Below, piece after piece: positions 15,837-24,492 of a DNA stretch of 64,000 bases. This stretch comes from Limnobacter parvus (GTDB lineage Bacteria > Pseudomonadota > Gammaproteobacteria > Burkholderiales > Burkholderiaceae_B). Made by a program: the position numbers and the translations under genes. The stretch covers positions 62,001 through 126,000 of the forward strand of contig NZ_JANKHG010000001.1 in assembly GCF_024623725.1 (NCBI RefSeq), read 5' to 3'. Below the pieces are notes generated by a model. That model was not told the DNA's origin, did no database searches, and was given only the letters and a program-made list of their open reading frames with translations. Within the stretch, counting starts at the first letter, position 1. Each line of letters starts with the position of its first letter.

Positions 15837-18185
15837 TCAGGCCACTACGCGCAATTTTTCAACTGCTTGCACGGGCTTTTCGTTGTGCAAAACATTCGGT
15901 ACGTTGGCACATTCAAAACCGGGGGCGTAGGTCACTGACTCATCACCAAAGAATTCTTGTGGTGTGAATTCATCGACCATAATGGCTTCCAGGCTAATGC
16001 GGTTGGCACGGTCCAGCAGTTTTTTGTCAGCTGCTGTAATAATGCCTTTGGCCAATGCGGCTTCAGCCATTTCTTGCACAGAACCCTTGTCCACCAACTT
16101 CGAGCGGCGCGCCTGAATCACTTTCATTTGCACCACTTCAGCTTCTTGCACAGCCTGGAAGGCTGCCATCAGGCGCTTCACGCCTGTGGTTTGGGCCAGC
16201 ACTTCATCGCTGTCCAGTTCAGCCAGGCTGAACTTGGGCATGTACAAATCGCCAGTAATACGCGCCAGTTGTGCGCCACTCTTGGTGATTGTTTTGGCCA
16301 CGGTGGGCACCAAACGATCAAGACCAGAACCCACAATCGGGTTCACGCGCAGGCTGAAGTAACCCACGGTGCGCAGCAGGAAACCGACCGGGTTGTTGCC
16401 GAAATTGGAATAGATCGACTCGAAAGCTTTCTGTACTTTCGCCAATGCGTATTCACAAGCGTACTGCACCAGTGGCAAATCTTCCTTGATTTCACCTTCG
16501 GCCACGTAGCGGCGAATGGTTGATATTGCCAACAGTTGCCAGCCCAAGGCATCGGCGAAATGACCGGTGAGTTGCTGGCGTGCTTTCAGCTTGCCGCCCA
16601 CGGTAATCAACGCCATGTCGGTCAGGAATGAGTAGCGTGAAGACGCCCAGGCCAGCTTACGCAGGTAGGGTGTTACGCCATCAATTTTCGGAGTGCTGGC
16701 CATGTAGCCACGGGTCAGCGTAAGGCCAACCAATCGGCTTGTGTTGACTACCATATGGCCGATCCAGCCCTTCAGCGCGCTGCTGAATGTGGGCAGGTCG
16801 TTGGCTTCCAGTGCGTTCGCAATTTTGAATGCATAAGGGTGGCAGCGCACAGCACCTTGACCGAATGTAATCAGCGAACGGGTCATGATGTTCGCGCCTT
16901 CAACGGTAATGGCAACCGGGGCTGAACAGTAACCGCGACCAATCACGTTGTTGGGGCCTTGCATTACACCTGCACCGGCCATCACGTCCATGGCATTCTT
17001 CGCCTGTTCACGTGAAAGTTCGGTGAGGTAGGCTTTCCACACAGCGGAAACCACGGGGGGCTGCTCGTTGTTGTCGAGTGCGCTAACCGCATAAACACGC
17101 GCTGCTTCACTGAGGTAAGCCATGGCTGCGATTTCAGCCAGCTTTTCCTGAATGCCTTCCATTTCAGCAATCGGCATGCCGAACTGCTGGCGCACACGGG
17201 CGTAAGCGCCTGAAGCAGCAGCTGCTGCACGCACACCACCCACTGCACCGGCCGGCAATGAAACGGCCCGGCCACCGGCCAGCTGTTCCATCAACATGCG
17301 CCAGCCCTGGCCCGCACATTCCGCACCACCAATAATTTCATCGGCATCAATAACCACGTCGCGACCAATAATTGGGCCGTTGTAAAATGCATCGCCAATT
17401 GGCTGGTGGTGCTTGCCCATTTCTAGGCCGGGTGTACCACGGTGAACCAGGCCCACAGTAATACCAGGCTCAACACCTTTGCCCAACAAATTGTCTGGGT
17501 CGTGCAGCTTGAATGCCAGCGAAATCAAATTGGCAACAGGTGCCAAAGTAATGTAGCGCTTGCGGAAGTTCAGCTTGATTTGAACTTTGCCTTCTGCGTT
17601 TTTGAACACCACGCCACGCGCCAGAATGGAAGCGGCATCAGAACCGGCTGTGGGCTCGGTCAAACCGAAACACGGCAAGAATTCACCAGTGGCCAAGCGT
17701 GGCAGGTAATGTTCTTTCTGCGCCTGTGTACCGTAATGCTTGATCAATTCGGCTGCGCCCAAGCTGTTGGGAATTACAACCAAAGTGGACAGCAAAGGGC
17801 TGTGTGAAGTGATCATCGCCATGATGGTTGAAATGGCGTTGGCCGAAAATTCCAGACCGCCAAATTTTTGCGGGATCAGGAAAGAATAGAAACCTGCAGA
17901 CGCCAGGAAATCAACAGCCTGCTTTGGAATGATGCGGGTGGTTGCAATTTCATGCGCATCGCACATTTCGCACAACTGCTGCACTGGGCCGTCGATGAAC
18001 TCGCGCTCGCGCTGGCTCAATTTCGAATACGGCTCGGCAAACATTTTTGCAAAGTCGGGCTTGCCTGAAAACACTTGCCCGTCGATCCACACCGTACCCG
18101 CCTCAAGCGCTTGGCGCTCGGTGGCGGAAATTTGCGGCATGGCCTTGGCTTTGATCAAGCCATTCATGATTGCTTTGAATACCAT
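15837..18185 (-). CDS. fadE: Large acyl-CoA dehydrogenase (FadE type)
   Basis: A 782-residue acyl-CoA dehydrogenase of the large FadE class, which introduces the first double bond in beta-oxidation using FAD. Seen: an N-terminal helical part, CFGLTEPTAGSDAAS and RKRYITLAPVANLISLAF in the FAD-binding middle domain (about residues 170-230), the ARVRQQFGMPIAEMEGIQEKL helix of the C-terminal dehydrogenase domain, and an extra C-terminal domain of about 250 residues (DUF1974-like) that defines this class. GGAG lies 8 bases before the ATG at 18185. It is followed upstream by fadB at a 37-bp gap, so fadA-fadB-fadE is probably one transcript. Confidence 0.88.
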   Translation of the reverse strand: MVFKAIMNGLIKAKAMPQISATERQALEAGTVWIDGQVFSGKPDFAKMFAEPYSKLSQREREFIDGPVQQLCEMCDAHEIATTRIIPKQAVDFLASAGFYSFLIPQKFGGLEFSANAISTIMAMITSHSPLLSTLVVIPNSLGAAELIKHYGTQAQKEHYLPRLATGEFLPCFGLTEPTAGSDAASILARGVVFKNAEGKVQIKLNFRKRYITLAPVANLISLAFKLHDPDNLLGKGVEPGITVGLVHRGTPGLEMGKHHQPIGDAFYNGPIIGRDVVIDADEIIGGAECAGQGWRMLMEQLAGGRAVSLPAGAVGGVRAAAAASGAYARVRQQFGMPIAEMEGIQEKLAEIAAMAYLSEAARVYAVSALDNNEQPPVVSAVWKAYLTELSREQAKNAMDVMAGAGVMQGPNNVIGRGYCSAPVAITVEGANIMTRSLITFGQGAVRCHPYAFKIANALEANDLPTFSSALKGWIGHMVVNTSRLVGLTLTRGYMASTPKIDGVTPYLRKLAWASSRYSFLTDMALITVGGKLKARQQLTGHFADALGWQLLAISTIRRYVAEGEIKEDLPLVQYACEYALAKVQKAFESIYSNFGNNPVGFLLRTVGYFSLRVNPIVGSGLDRLVPTVAKTITKSGAQLARITGDLYMPKFSLAELDSDEVLAQTTGVKRLMAAFQAVQEAEVVQMKVIQARRSKLVDKGSVQEMAEAALAKGIITAADKKLLDRANRISLEAIMVDEFTPQEFFGDESVTYAPGFECANVPNVLHNEKPVQAVEKLRVVA

Positions 18186-18222
18186 GGTACTGCTCCTATT
18201 GATTCAAATCAGTTGACTCAAA

Positions 18223-20367
18223 TTAGTTCAAATTGTCTTCAAGCTTCTTGCCCTGTGCGGCAAGTTCAACCAGCATGCTGGCGGGCTTGAAACGTTCGCC
18301 ATACTTGGCGGCCAGTTCTTCGCAACGCTGCACGAACTGGGGCAAACCTTTGGCATTGATGAACTGCAACATGCCGCCGGTGAAGGGCGCAAAACCCAAT
18401 CCAAAAATTGAACCGATGTTGCCGTCGGCCACGGAACGCAGCACTTTTTCCTGCATGCAGCGTGCGGCTTCATTGGCCTGGATGTACATCAAGCGGTCTT
18501 GCAATTCTTGCGAAGAAGGTTGTTGTGCAGCCACCGGGAATTCTTCGGCCAGGCCTGTCCACAGGGTTTTTCCGGCAGGGGTGTAGTCGTAAAAACCTTT
18601 GCCTGCTTTCTTGCCAATGCGGCCATGCTTTTCAGCCACGGTAATCAGCGTTTTGTAACCAGGGTGATCTGGGAAAGTTTGGCCTGCGGCTTCCATGTCT
18701 TTCTTGGTTTGCTTCATGATCAGCAAGCTAAGGCTGAGCGACACTTCGTCGTACAACGCCAAGGGTGGCATGGGCATGCCGGCTTCCAGACCTGCCATTT
18801 CGATAGAACGTGGGTGAACGCCCTCGCCCACCATGGCAGCGGCTTCCATGAGGAATGTGCCGAACACACGGCTGGTGAAGAAACCACGGCTGTCGTTCAC
18901 CACAATCGGTGTTTTACCGATTTGCTGAACATAGTCAAAGCCCTTGGCCAGTGTTGCATCGTCGGTTTTTTCACCCATGATGATTTCAACCAGCGGCATT
19001 TTGTCCACGGGGCTGAAGAAGTGCAAACCGATGAACTGGTTGGGACGCTTGGACGCTTCGGCCAGGCCAGTAATAGGCAAAGTCGATGTGTTGGATGCGT
19101 AAACCGCGGTTGCTGGAATAACCGCTTCCGCTTTGGCGGTTACTTCGGCTTTCACGCCACGGTCTTCAAACACAGCCTCGATGACCAAATCCGCGCCTTC
19201 CAGCTTGGAATAATCGGTGGTGGCGGTGATCAGGTTCAGCAGTGCTTCTTTCTTTTCAGGGGTGCTGCGCTTCTTGGCAATGGCTTTGTCCAGCAGGTTG
19301 GTGCTGTAGGCCTTGCCTTTGTCTGCACCTTCTTGAGTGGCGTCAATCAACACCACTTCAATGCCCACTTTCGCTGACACGTAAGCAATGCCGGCACCCA
19401 TCATGCCTGCACCCAAAATACCCACCTTTTTCACGGTGCTTTTTGCAGGTGCGCTGGGGCGGCTTTGGCCTTTCTTGATGCTGTTCAGCTGATACCACAG
19501 CGTGTTCATCATGTTCTTGCTTTCTTGCGACAACACGCAGGCAGCGAAGTAACGGCTTTCCACTTTCAGGCCAGTGTCGATGTCGGTAATACCGCCTTCA
19601 AACACGCAGCTTGCAATGTGCTTGATGGCTGGGTAGTTACCAAACGCTTTGGCGTTGGCCATGCTGGGAGCAATCGCCCAAATTTGTGCGATGGCAGGGT
19701 GCTTGGAATCGCCACCGGGGAATTTGAAACCCTTCACATCCCAAGGCTGCAAAGCTTTGGGGTTGGCCACTGCCCAGGCTTTCGCTTTGGCAATCATTTC
19801 TTCGACTGTGTCGGCTGTTTCTTGAACAATGCCCTTTTTCACGGCTTGCTCGACGCGCAACTCGGAACCCTGGGTCATCATTTCCAGCGCACCCTGAATG
19901 CCGATAATTCGCGGCAAACGCTGTGTGCCACCGCCACCAGGTAACAGTCCCAGCTTCACTTCGGGCAGGCCGAATTTGGCTTTGGGGTTGTTCAGCGCAA
20001 CACGGTGGTTACAAGCCAGCGCCAGTTCCAGACCGCCGCCCAATGCCGTGCCGTTCAAGGCACACACAATCGGCTTTTCGCACTTTTCCATGCGGCGCAG
20101 CAGGTTTTTGAAGGCTTCGGCCAAATCAAACGCTTGCTGGGCTTCGGTAATTTTGTAAACCGTGTCCAGATCTGCGCCTGCCAAAAACTCTGGCTTGCCA
20201 GAAGTCAGCACCACACCTTTCACGGTTGCATCGGTTTCAATGCGGGTCAGGGCTTCCGCGAAGGGGCCCATCAATTCTTCGTTCAATACATTCATGGAAC
20301 GGCCGGGCATGTCGAGCGTAACTACCGCGATGCCATCCTGACCGAGTTCAAATTTCACTGCACTCAT
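18223..20367 (-). CDS. fadB: Multifunctional enoyl-CoA hydratase / 3-hydroxyacyl-CoA dehydrogenase
   Basis: A 714-residue bifunctional beta-oxidation enzyme. The N-terminal crotonase domain shows NGTALGGGLELALACNHR and FGLPEVKLGLLPGGGGTQRLP (oxyanion and catalytic Glu region, about residues 100-150). The dehydrogenase part starts with VGILGAGMMGAGIAYVSAK (NAD-binding glycine motif, near residue 325) and has GLHFFSPVDKMPLVEII with the catalytic His; a C-terminal 3HCDH domain follows. The ATG at 20367 has an ideal AAGGAG site, so the 7-residue extension to 20388 is dropped. It sits between fadA and fadE in one operon; with the thiolase it forms the trifunctional complex. Confidence 0.92.
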   Translation of the reverse strand: MSAVKFELGQDGIAVVTLDMPGRSMNVLNEELMGPFAEALTRIETDATVKGVVLTSGKPEFLAGADLDTVYKITEAQQAFDLAEAFKNLLRRMEKCEKPIVCALNGTALGGGLELALACNHRVALNNPKAKFGLPEVKLGLLPGGGGTQRLPRIIGIQGALEMMTQGSELRVEQAVKKGIVQETADTVEEMIAKAKAWAVANPKALQPWDVKGFKFPGGDSKHPAIAQIWAIAPSMANAKAFGNYPAIKHIASCVFEGGITDIDTGLKVESRYFAACVLSQESKNMMNTLWYQLNSIKKGQSRPSAPAKSTVKKVGILGAGMMGAGIAYVSAKVGIEVVLIDATQEGADKGKAYSTNLLDKAIAKKRSTPEKKEALLNLITATTDYSKLEGADLVIEAVFEDRGVKAEVTAKAEAVIPATAVYASNTSTLPITGLAEASKRPNQFIGLHFFSPVDKMPLVEIIMGEKTDDATLAKGFDYVQQIGKTPIVVNDSRGFFTSRVFGTFLMEAAAMVGEGVHPRSIEMAGLEAGMPMPPLALYDEVSLSLSLLIMKQTKKDMEAAGQTFPDHPGYKTLITVAEKHGRIGKKAGKGFYDYTPAGKTLWTGLAEEFPVAAQQPSSQELQDRLMYIQANEAARCMQEKVLRSVADGNIGSIFGLGFAPFTGGMLQFINAKGLPQFVQRCEELAAKYGERFKPASMLVELAAQGKKLEDNLN

Positions 20368-20388
20368 TGTTGTTTCTCCTTCGGCCAA

Positions 20389-21594
20389 TTAGATGCGTTC
20401 GATGATGGTGGCAATACCCATGCCGCCGCCCACACACAGTGTGGCCAGGCCCAAGGTTTTGTCTTGCCGCTCAAGTTCATCAAGCAAGGTGCCGAGAATG
20501 ATTGCGCCAGTGGCACCCAGTGGGTGGCCCATGGCAATCGATCCGCCGTTTACGTTCACGCGGTCCAGGCTAACGCCCAGGTTGCGCGCAGTTTGCATGG
20601 GCACAACTGCAAACGCTTCGTTGATTTCCCACAGGTCAATGTCGGAAGCCTTCAAACCTGCTTTTTGCAGTGCTTTCAAACAGGCCGGTGTGGGGCCAGT
20701 CAACATGATGGTGGGTTCAGAACCGATGACCGCTGCGGCACGAATGCGCGCACGTGGCTTCAAACCTGCCTTGCGGCCTGCTTCTTCTGAACCGACCAGT
20801 ACCAATGCAGCACCGTCGACGATGCCGGACGAGTTACCCGCGTGGTGAATGTGGTTGATTGTTTCAACCGTGGTGTACTTGCGCAGGGCCGTTGCGTTAA
20901 AGCCCATGCTGCCCATCATGGCGAATGAGGGCTGCAAAGTGGCCAGGCTTTCCACGGTGGCGTTGCCACGAATGAATTCGTCGTGGTCCAACAGAATCAA
21001 GCCGTTCAAGTCTTTCACTGGTACGCGGCTTTTGTTGAAACGGCCTTCGGCTTGCGCCTTGGCGGCGCGGCGCTGGCTTTCTACGGCGTAGCTGTCTACG
21101 TCGTGGCGGCTGAAGTTTTCAAGCGTGCCGATCAGGTCGGCAGAAATACCTTGGGGAATAAAACCAAGTTTGTCGTTGATGCGGGGGTCCATGAACCACG
21201 CGCCGCCATCGCTGCCCATGGTCCAGCGGCTCATGCTTTCCACGCCGCCAGCAACCACCATGTCTTCAAGACCACTGCCCACCTTGGCTGCAGCCAGGTT
21301 CACTGATTCAAGGCCTGAAGCGCAGAAACGCGATTGGGTAACACCTGCCACTGTTTCGGCCCAACCGGCATCCAACACAGCAGTGCGGGCAATGTCAGCA
21401 CCCTGTTCGCCAACGGGGGTTACGCAACCCAGCACCACGTCGTCAACAAGGCTGGTGTCCAGATCATTGCGCTGCTGCAAAGCAGTCAGCAGGTTATTCA
21501 ACAACCACACGGGTGTTGCCTGGTGAAGGCTACCGTCTTTCTTACCTTTGCCCCGTGGGGTTCTTACTGCGTCAAATATCAGTGCCGATGGCAT
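20389..21594 (-). CDS. fadA: Acetyl-CoA C-acyltransferase (thiolase)
   Basis: A 401-residue thiolase that cleaves 3-ketoacyl-CoA in the last step of beta-oxidation. Seen: the nucleophile Cys in [12 protein letters not shown] (near residue 88), [18 protein letters not shown] with the catalytic His, and the C-terminal [12 protein letters not shown] with the second catalytic Cys. Length and motifs are complete. It is the first gene of fadA-fadB-fadE; 21 bp separate it from the fadB start. A palindromic operator lies just upstream at 21620. Confidence 0.92.
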   Translation of the reverse strand: MPSALIFDAVRTPRGKGKKDGSLHQATPVWLLNNLLTALQQRNDLDTSLVDDVVLGCVTPVGEQGADIARTAVLDAGWAETVAGVTQSRFCASGLESVNLAAAKVGSGLEDMVVAGGVESMSRWTMGSDGGAWFMDPRINDKLGFIPQGISADLIGTLENFSRHDVDSYAVESQRRAAKAQAEGRFNKSRVPVKDLNGLILLDHDEFIRGNATVESLATLQPSFAMMGSMGFNATALRKYTTVETINHIHHAGNSSGIVDGAALVLVGSEEAGRKAGLKPRARIRAAAVIGSEPTIMLTGPTPACLKALQKAGLKASDIDLWEINEAFAVVPMQTARNLGVSLDRVNVNGGSIAMGHPLGATGAIILGTLLDELERQDKTLGLATLCVGGGMGIATIIERI

Positions 21595-21619
21595 CTGTGC
21601 CTCCTGGTTATTCTGGGTA

Positions 21620-21637
21620 CGGTAATCGGAATTACCG
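21620..21637. promoter_or_regulatory. Inverted repeat upstream of fadA, probable operator
   Basis: CGGTAAT (21620-21626) and ATTACCG (21631-21637) form a perfect inverted repeat around a 4-base spacer, 26 bp upstream of the fadA start. Position and size fit a repressor site controlling fadA-fadB-fadE. It differs from the palindrome near the CoA-transferase gene, so it is probably bound by another protein. Confidence 0.6.
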
Positions 21638-21741
21638 AAACTATAGTGAATTGCTCACAGTCCAGAATGGCGATGTGCAAACGCACAATCAACCCAAGAA
21701 GTTACTTTAGAGTAGCGGCTCTATGAATATGGTAATTTGCC

Positions 21742-22167
21742 TTACCGTTTGCCGTCATCGGTGTACTGGCGTACAGAGTCGTGCATAAAAAACCGGTCTT
21801 GAATTGGGGGCTGCAAACCCAGTTCCTTGACCAGCCGCAAAAGCTGCATGTCGCGGGTCCACAGGGTGGTTCCCGGCGACAATAACACCGAAGCCAATAA
21901 GTGTGTGTCGACATAACCCAGGCCCTGCCCATGAAGTTCGCGCAGTTCAACCAACTCCAGTACCTCGGTGGGCGAGGCCAGCACCGTGGGCTCCAGGTCG
22001 GCCATCCAGATTAATACCCGTTCGCGGTCTTGGAGATTGGCCAGCGCCATTTCGCCCAGTACGAAGGGGTGGCCCAACACACTGCCCTCGTTCAAAAGGC
22101 GTACCAGCTGTGGCTCGGATTGCTGAAAATGATCCACCCACACGGTGGTGTCGACAAGCACTTTCAC
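21742..22167 (-). CDS. vapC: PIN-domain ribonuclease toxin (VapC family)
   Basis: A 141-residue PIN-domain protein. Acidic residues expected for the Mg-dependent nuclease site are present: Asp in VLVDTTVWVDHF near the N-terminus, Glu in VLGEMALAN, and Asp in GYVDTHLLASVLL, with TLWTRDMQLLRLVKELGL at the end. VapC toxins cleave RNA and are held by VapB. The start is GTG; the one at 22165-22167 overlaps the antitoxin stop (GTGA), giving tight coupling, while an in-frame GTG at 22176 would add three residues. No ATG is available. Confidence 0.82.
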   Translation of the reverse strand: MKVLVDTTVWVDHFQQSEPQLVRLLNEGSVLGHPFVLGEMALANLQDRERVLIWMADLEPTVLASPTEVLELVELRELHGQGLGYVDTHLLASVLLSPGTTLWTRDMQLLRLVKELGLQPPIQDRFFMHDSVRQYTDDGKR

Positions 22168-22358
22168 AGCTGCCACTGCCTGCGGGGAATATTTTTCAGT
22201 TCAGGCTGGCTACCGCCCAGCAAAGCCAACCTTCGGGCACTTTCCCTTTGAATGAGCGCACGCAGTGCTTCGCGCAGCAATTCATTTCGCTCGCCAAGGC
22301 CAGAAAGCTGTTGGGCTTTGGTTAATAATTCATCATCCAGATTCACAGTGGTGCGCAT
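22164..22358 (-). CDS. vapB: Ribbon-helix-helix antitoxin (VapB family)
   Basis: A 64-residue antitoxin beginning MRTTVNLDDELLTKAQQLSG, the typical strand-helix start of the short VapB/DUF2191 type, followed by LREALRALIQRESARRLA (second helix) and a C-terminal tail PELKNIPRRQWQL that would wrap the toxin. The ATG at 22358 is chosen because the longer open frame to 22640 covers the divergent TetR gene and looks non-coding. It overlaps vapC by 4 bases. Such pairs autoregulate through the ribbon-helix-helix domain. Confidence 0.82.
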   Translation of the reverse strand: MRTTVNLDDELLTKAQQLSGLGERNELLREALRALIQRESARRLALLGGSQPELKNIPRRQWQL

Positions 22359-22473
22359 GGTTTGATCCAAAATTGAATGAATCAACATTAGCACCAACTG
22401 ATTCAGTTTTTGATTCACGCCCTTTTGCCTTTTACAGGTGGGTCCGGTCACTGCCAAGCCTTCAACAAAACAT

Positions 22474-23094
22474 ATGAACAAAACCAACACTGACAACGCA
22501 AGCGCCAACCCAGCCAATATGCGCAAAGCAACACTGGACCGCATTGAAAACGCTGTGCTTGAATTGTTTACGCTGCACGACTTCAACAATGTGCCTTTGA
22601 TCGAGGTGGCCCGCACCGCCAATGTTTCGCTACAAACCATTTACAAATACTTTGGCAGCAAAGAACAACTGGTGGCCTATGTGCTGGACACCACACTGAG
22701 CCGGCTGGCCAACCGCATGATTGACCACCTCGAAGGCATTGAGGATTACCGGGAGCGACTGCGAAAGACCCTGTGGGTAATGCTGGATTATTTCGACAAA
22801 CACCCAAAGGTGATTTTGTTGTTGACCGTTTCAATTCCTGCAAGCCGTTACCAAGACCTACCGGTGTATGAAAGCCCGGAACTGATGGGTGCGTTTCTGG
22901 GCATGTTGAAAGAAGGGCAACAGAAGGGTGTGTTAAACAACACGGTTTCAAGCAAGATGCTGCTGGACGTGTTCATGGGCGTGTTTGGGCGTGTTGCACA
23001 AATGCATTTTTTGCGGAAAGAGAACAACCGGCTGATTGACCAGTTCGATGATTTGTTTGGCATTTTGTGGGGGGCCTTGAAAGCCGCGCACTGA
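22474..23094 (+). CDS. TetR/AcrR-family regulator
   Basis: A 206-residue repressor-type protein. The N-terminal helix-turn-helix is clear: VPLIEVARTANVSLQTIYKYFGSKEQLVAYV in the region of residues 40-72. The remaining helical ligand-binding part is not diagnostic. The ATG at 22474 is preferred over the frame start at 22438, which has no signal of its own. It is divergent from vapBC and near the fad genes, so control of fatty-acid genes through the palindromes at 13289 or 21620 is possible but unproven. Confidence 0.82.
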   Translation: MNKTNTDNASANPANMRKATLDRIENAVLELFTLHDFNNVPLIEVARTANVSLQTIYKYFGSKEQLVAYVLDTTLSRLANRMIDHLEGIEDYRERLRKTLWVMLDYFDKHPKVILLLTVSIPASRYQDLPVYESPELMGAFLGMLKEGQQKGVLNNTVSSKMLLDVFMGVFGRVAQMHFLRKENNRLIDQFDDLFGILWGALKAAH

Positions 23095-23120
23095 GCGCCA
23101 CCCGAATTTAATAAAGGGTC

Positions 23121-24410
23121 ATGGAACTTGCTGGCCTGAATTGTCCACTCAAACTTAATGAGGCCCTGCACGGATATTCCATGAACATGCCCGTACAAAG
23201 TTTGAATGTCGCCAGCTGGCACACCCTGAAAGAACAAGCCGCCCCAAATTTGAATCAAGGCGGCGATCTTCCTTCCATTTCCCCAAACAGCCCGGCGTGG
23301 GGCAACTTCAAGCGTAATGCTGACATGCGCACGCCTTACGTTTCGCAATTAAATGAATCCATACGAGGCATTCATCAATTCATTGAGCAACACGCCGCAC
23401 CTGGCACCCAACGCAAAATCGCCTTAGGCAATTTGCAGCACATGCTGCAAGCCAAAGTAAATTGCCGGCCCAGTGACCTGTCGCCTTTAATGATTAATGA
23501 AAACCGGCGCAACTTAAACCTGTTTGTTCAGCAATTGAGCAACCCGGCAATTCCTTTGGCGCAGAAGTTGGGGGCGGCTTTGTCAATGGCCCAAGGTTTG
23601 GGGGTGTGCACTGAAGGTGAAACACTGAACATACTGGAAAGTACACAACAACTGTGCCAACAACAAACAGGGCTGGCTGGTTTGCTGGTGAACACGAAAA
23701 ACACATTGATCGAACAACACCTTCAAGCACTTGTGCAGCATGAAGACCAAGCCCAGATGCGCGCCAATTTGGCCAAAGAACTTGAAATTCATCACATTCA
23801 AGCTCTGAAAAATCATGTGGCCGGTGAGTGGGGGCTTGGTGTGGTTGAAGACCGCCACGCCACTCAAGCCTACCAAGAACAAGTGGGCGACATGGCTGCC
23901 AGCCTGTTGCGCCAAACCATTACACCAGCGTTGCTGGCAAACACGGTGGCAGACAGCTTGGCGCAGGCGCTGGTTAACCACACCGCCAGTTCAATTCAAA
24001 CTGGTATGCCCGCAGACCAACTAAAAACCGAACCCCTGCGCAGGGCAATTCAAGCGGAATTTGGAAACAGCATCGAGCTGGAAAACTGCCTGGAGTTCAA
24101 CGACGACTACACTGAAGTGCGTTTGAAGCCACAGGCCGAACTGGCATTGCTGGCCATGAAAACTTTTCAGGAAATTGGCCTTATTCATGCCAACGCCGAC
24201 CCCAAAGAACTGCTTCGCCAAGCGGGGCCGAACATAACCAAGGCGATTAAAAGTGTGGATCACTTGCGTGGCACTGTAAGCAGCCATCTCCGGAATGACC
24301 ACACAGGGGATCTTTTGTCCGGATTCTGGATGGGCCATGTGAACGGCATCGGTGATACCGACCGAAAAAGAAAAGAACGAAATAGTCTCCTCATTTCAGC
24401 GCACCACTAA
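23121..24410 (+). CDS. Unrecognised 429-residue helical protein
   Basis: I do not recognise this protein. It is soluble, without signal peptide or membrane helix, and rich in Gln, Asn and Leu, with long predicted helices (TLIEQHLQALVQHEDQAQ, RANLAKELEIHHIQALKN). The N-terminal 60 residues are polar and loop-like (PNLNQGGDLPSISPNSP), and the C-terminus ends in a basic tail DRKRKERN. In general style it resembles the two YopJ-like proteins 8 kb away, so a secreted effector is one possibility; there is no direct motif. An in-frame ATG at 23181 is an alternative start. It follows the TetR gene by 26 bp. Confidence 0.55.
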   Translation: MELAGLNCPLKLNEALHGYSMNMPVQSLNVASWHTLKEQAAPNLNQGGDLPSISPNSPAWGNFKRNADMRTPYVSQLNESIRGIHQFIEQHAAPGTQRKIALGNLQHMLQAKVNCRPSDLSPLMINENRRNLNLFVQQLSNPAIPLAQKLGAALSMAQGLGVCTEGETLNILESTQQLCQQQTGLAGLLVNTKNTLIEQHLQALVQHEDQAQMRANLAKELEIHHIQALKNHVAGEWGLGVVEDRHATQAYQEQVGDMAASLLRQTITPALLANTVADSLAQALVNHTASSIQTGMPADQLKTEPLRRAIQAEFGNSIELENCLEFNDDYTEVRLKPQAELALLAMKTFQEIGLIHANADPKELLRQAGPNITKAIKSVDHLRGTVSSHLRNDHTGDLLSGFWMGHVNGIGDTDRKRKERNSLLISAHH

Positions 24411-24417
24411 GGTGCAG

Positions 24418-24482
24418 CTTCAGGTTTAAAAGCGGGCATTGTTTTTGCATTAAATGCCCCACTTTTAACCATAAACCTGAAG
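24418..24482 (+). promoter_or_regulatory. Long imperfect hairpin in the amt leader
   Basis: The 23-base arm 24418-24440 (CTTCAGGTTTAAAAGCGGGC and three more bases) pairs with 24453-24482, which reads AATGCCC, CTTTTAA and AACCTGAAG with small insertions. The loop is T-rich. The downstream end is 10 bases from the amt ATG and covers its expected ribosome site region. It may end the upstream transcript, or control amt translation or attenuation; there is no classic T-tract after the stem. Confidence 0.6.
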
Positions 24483-24492
24483 ATTCACCAAA

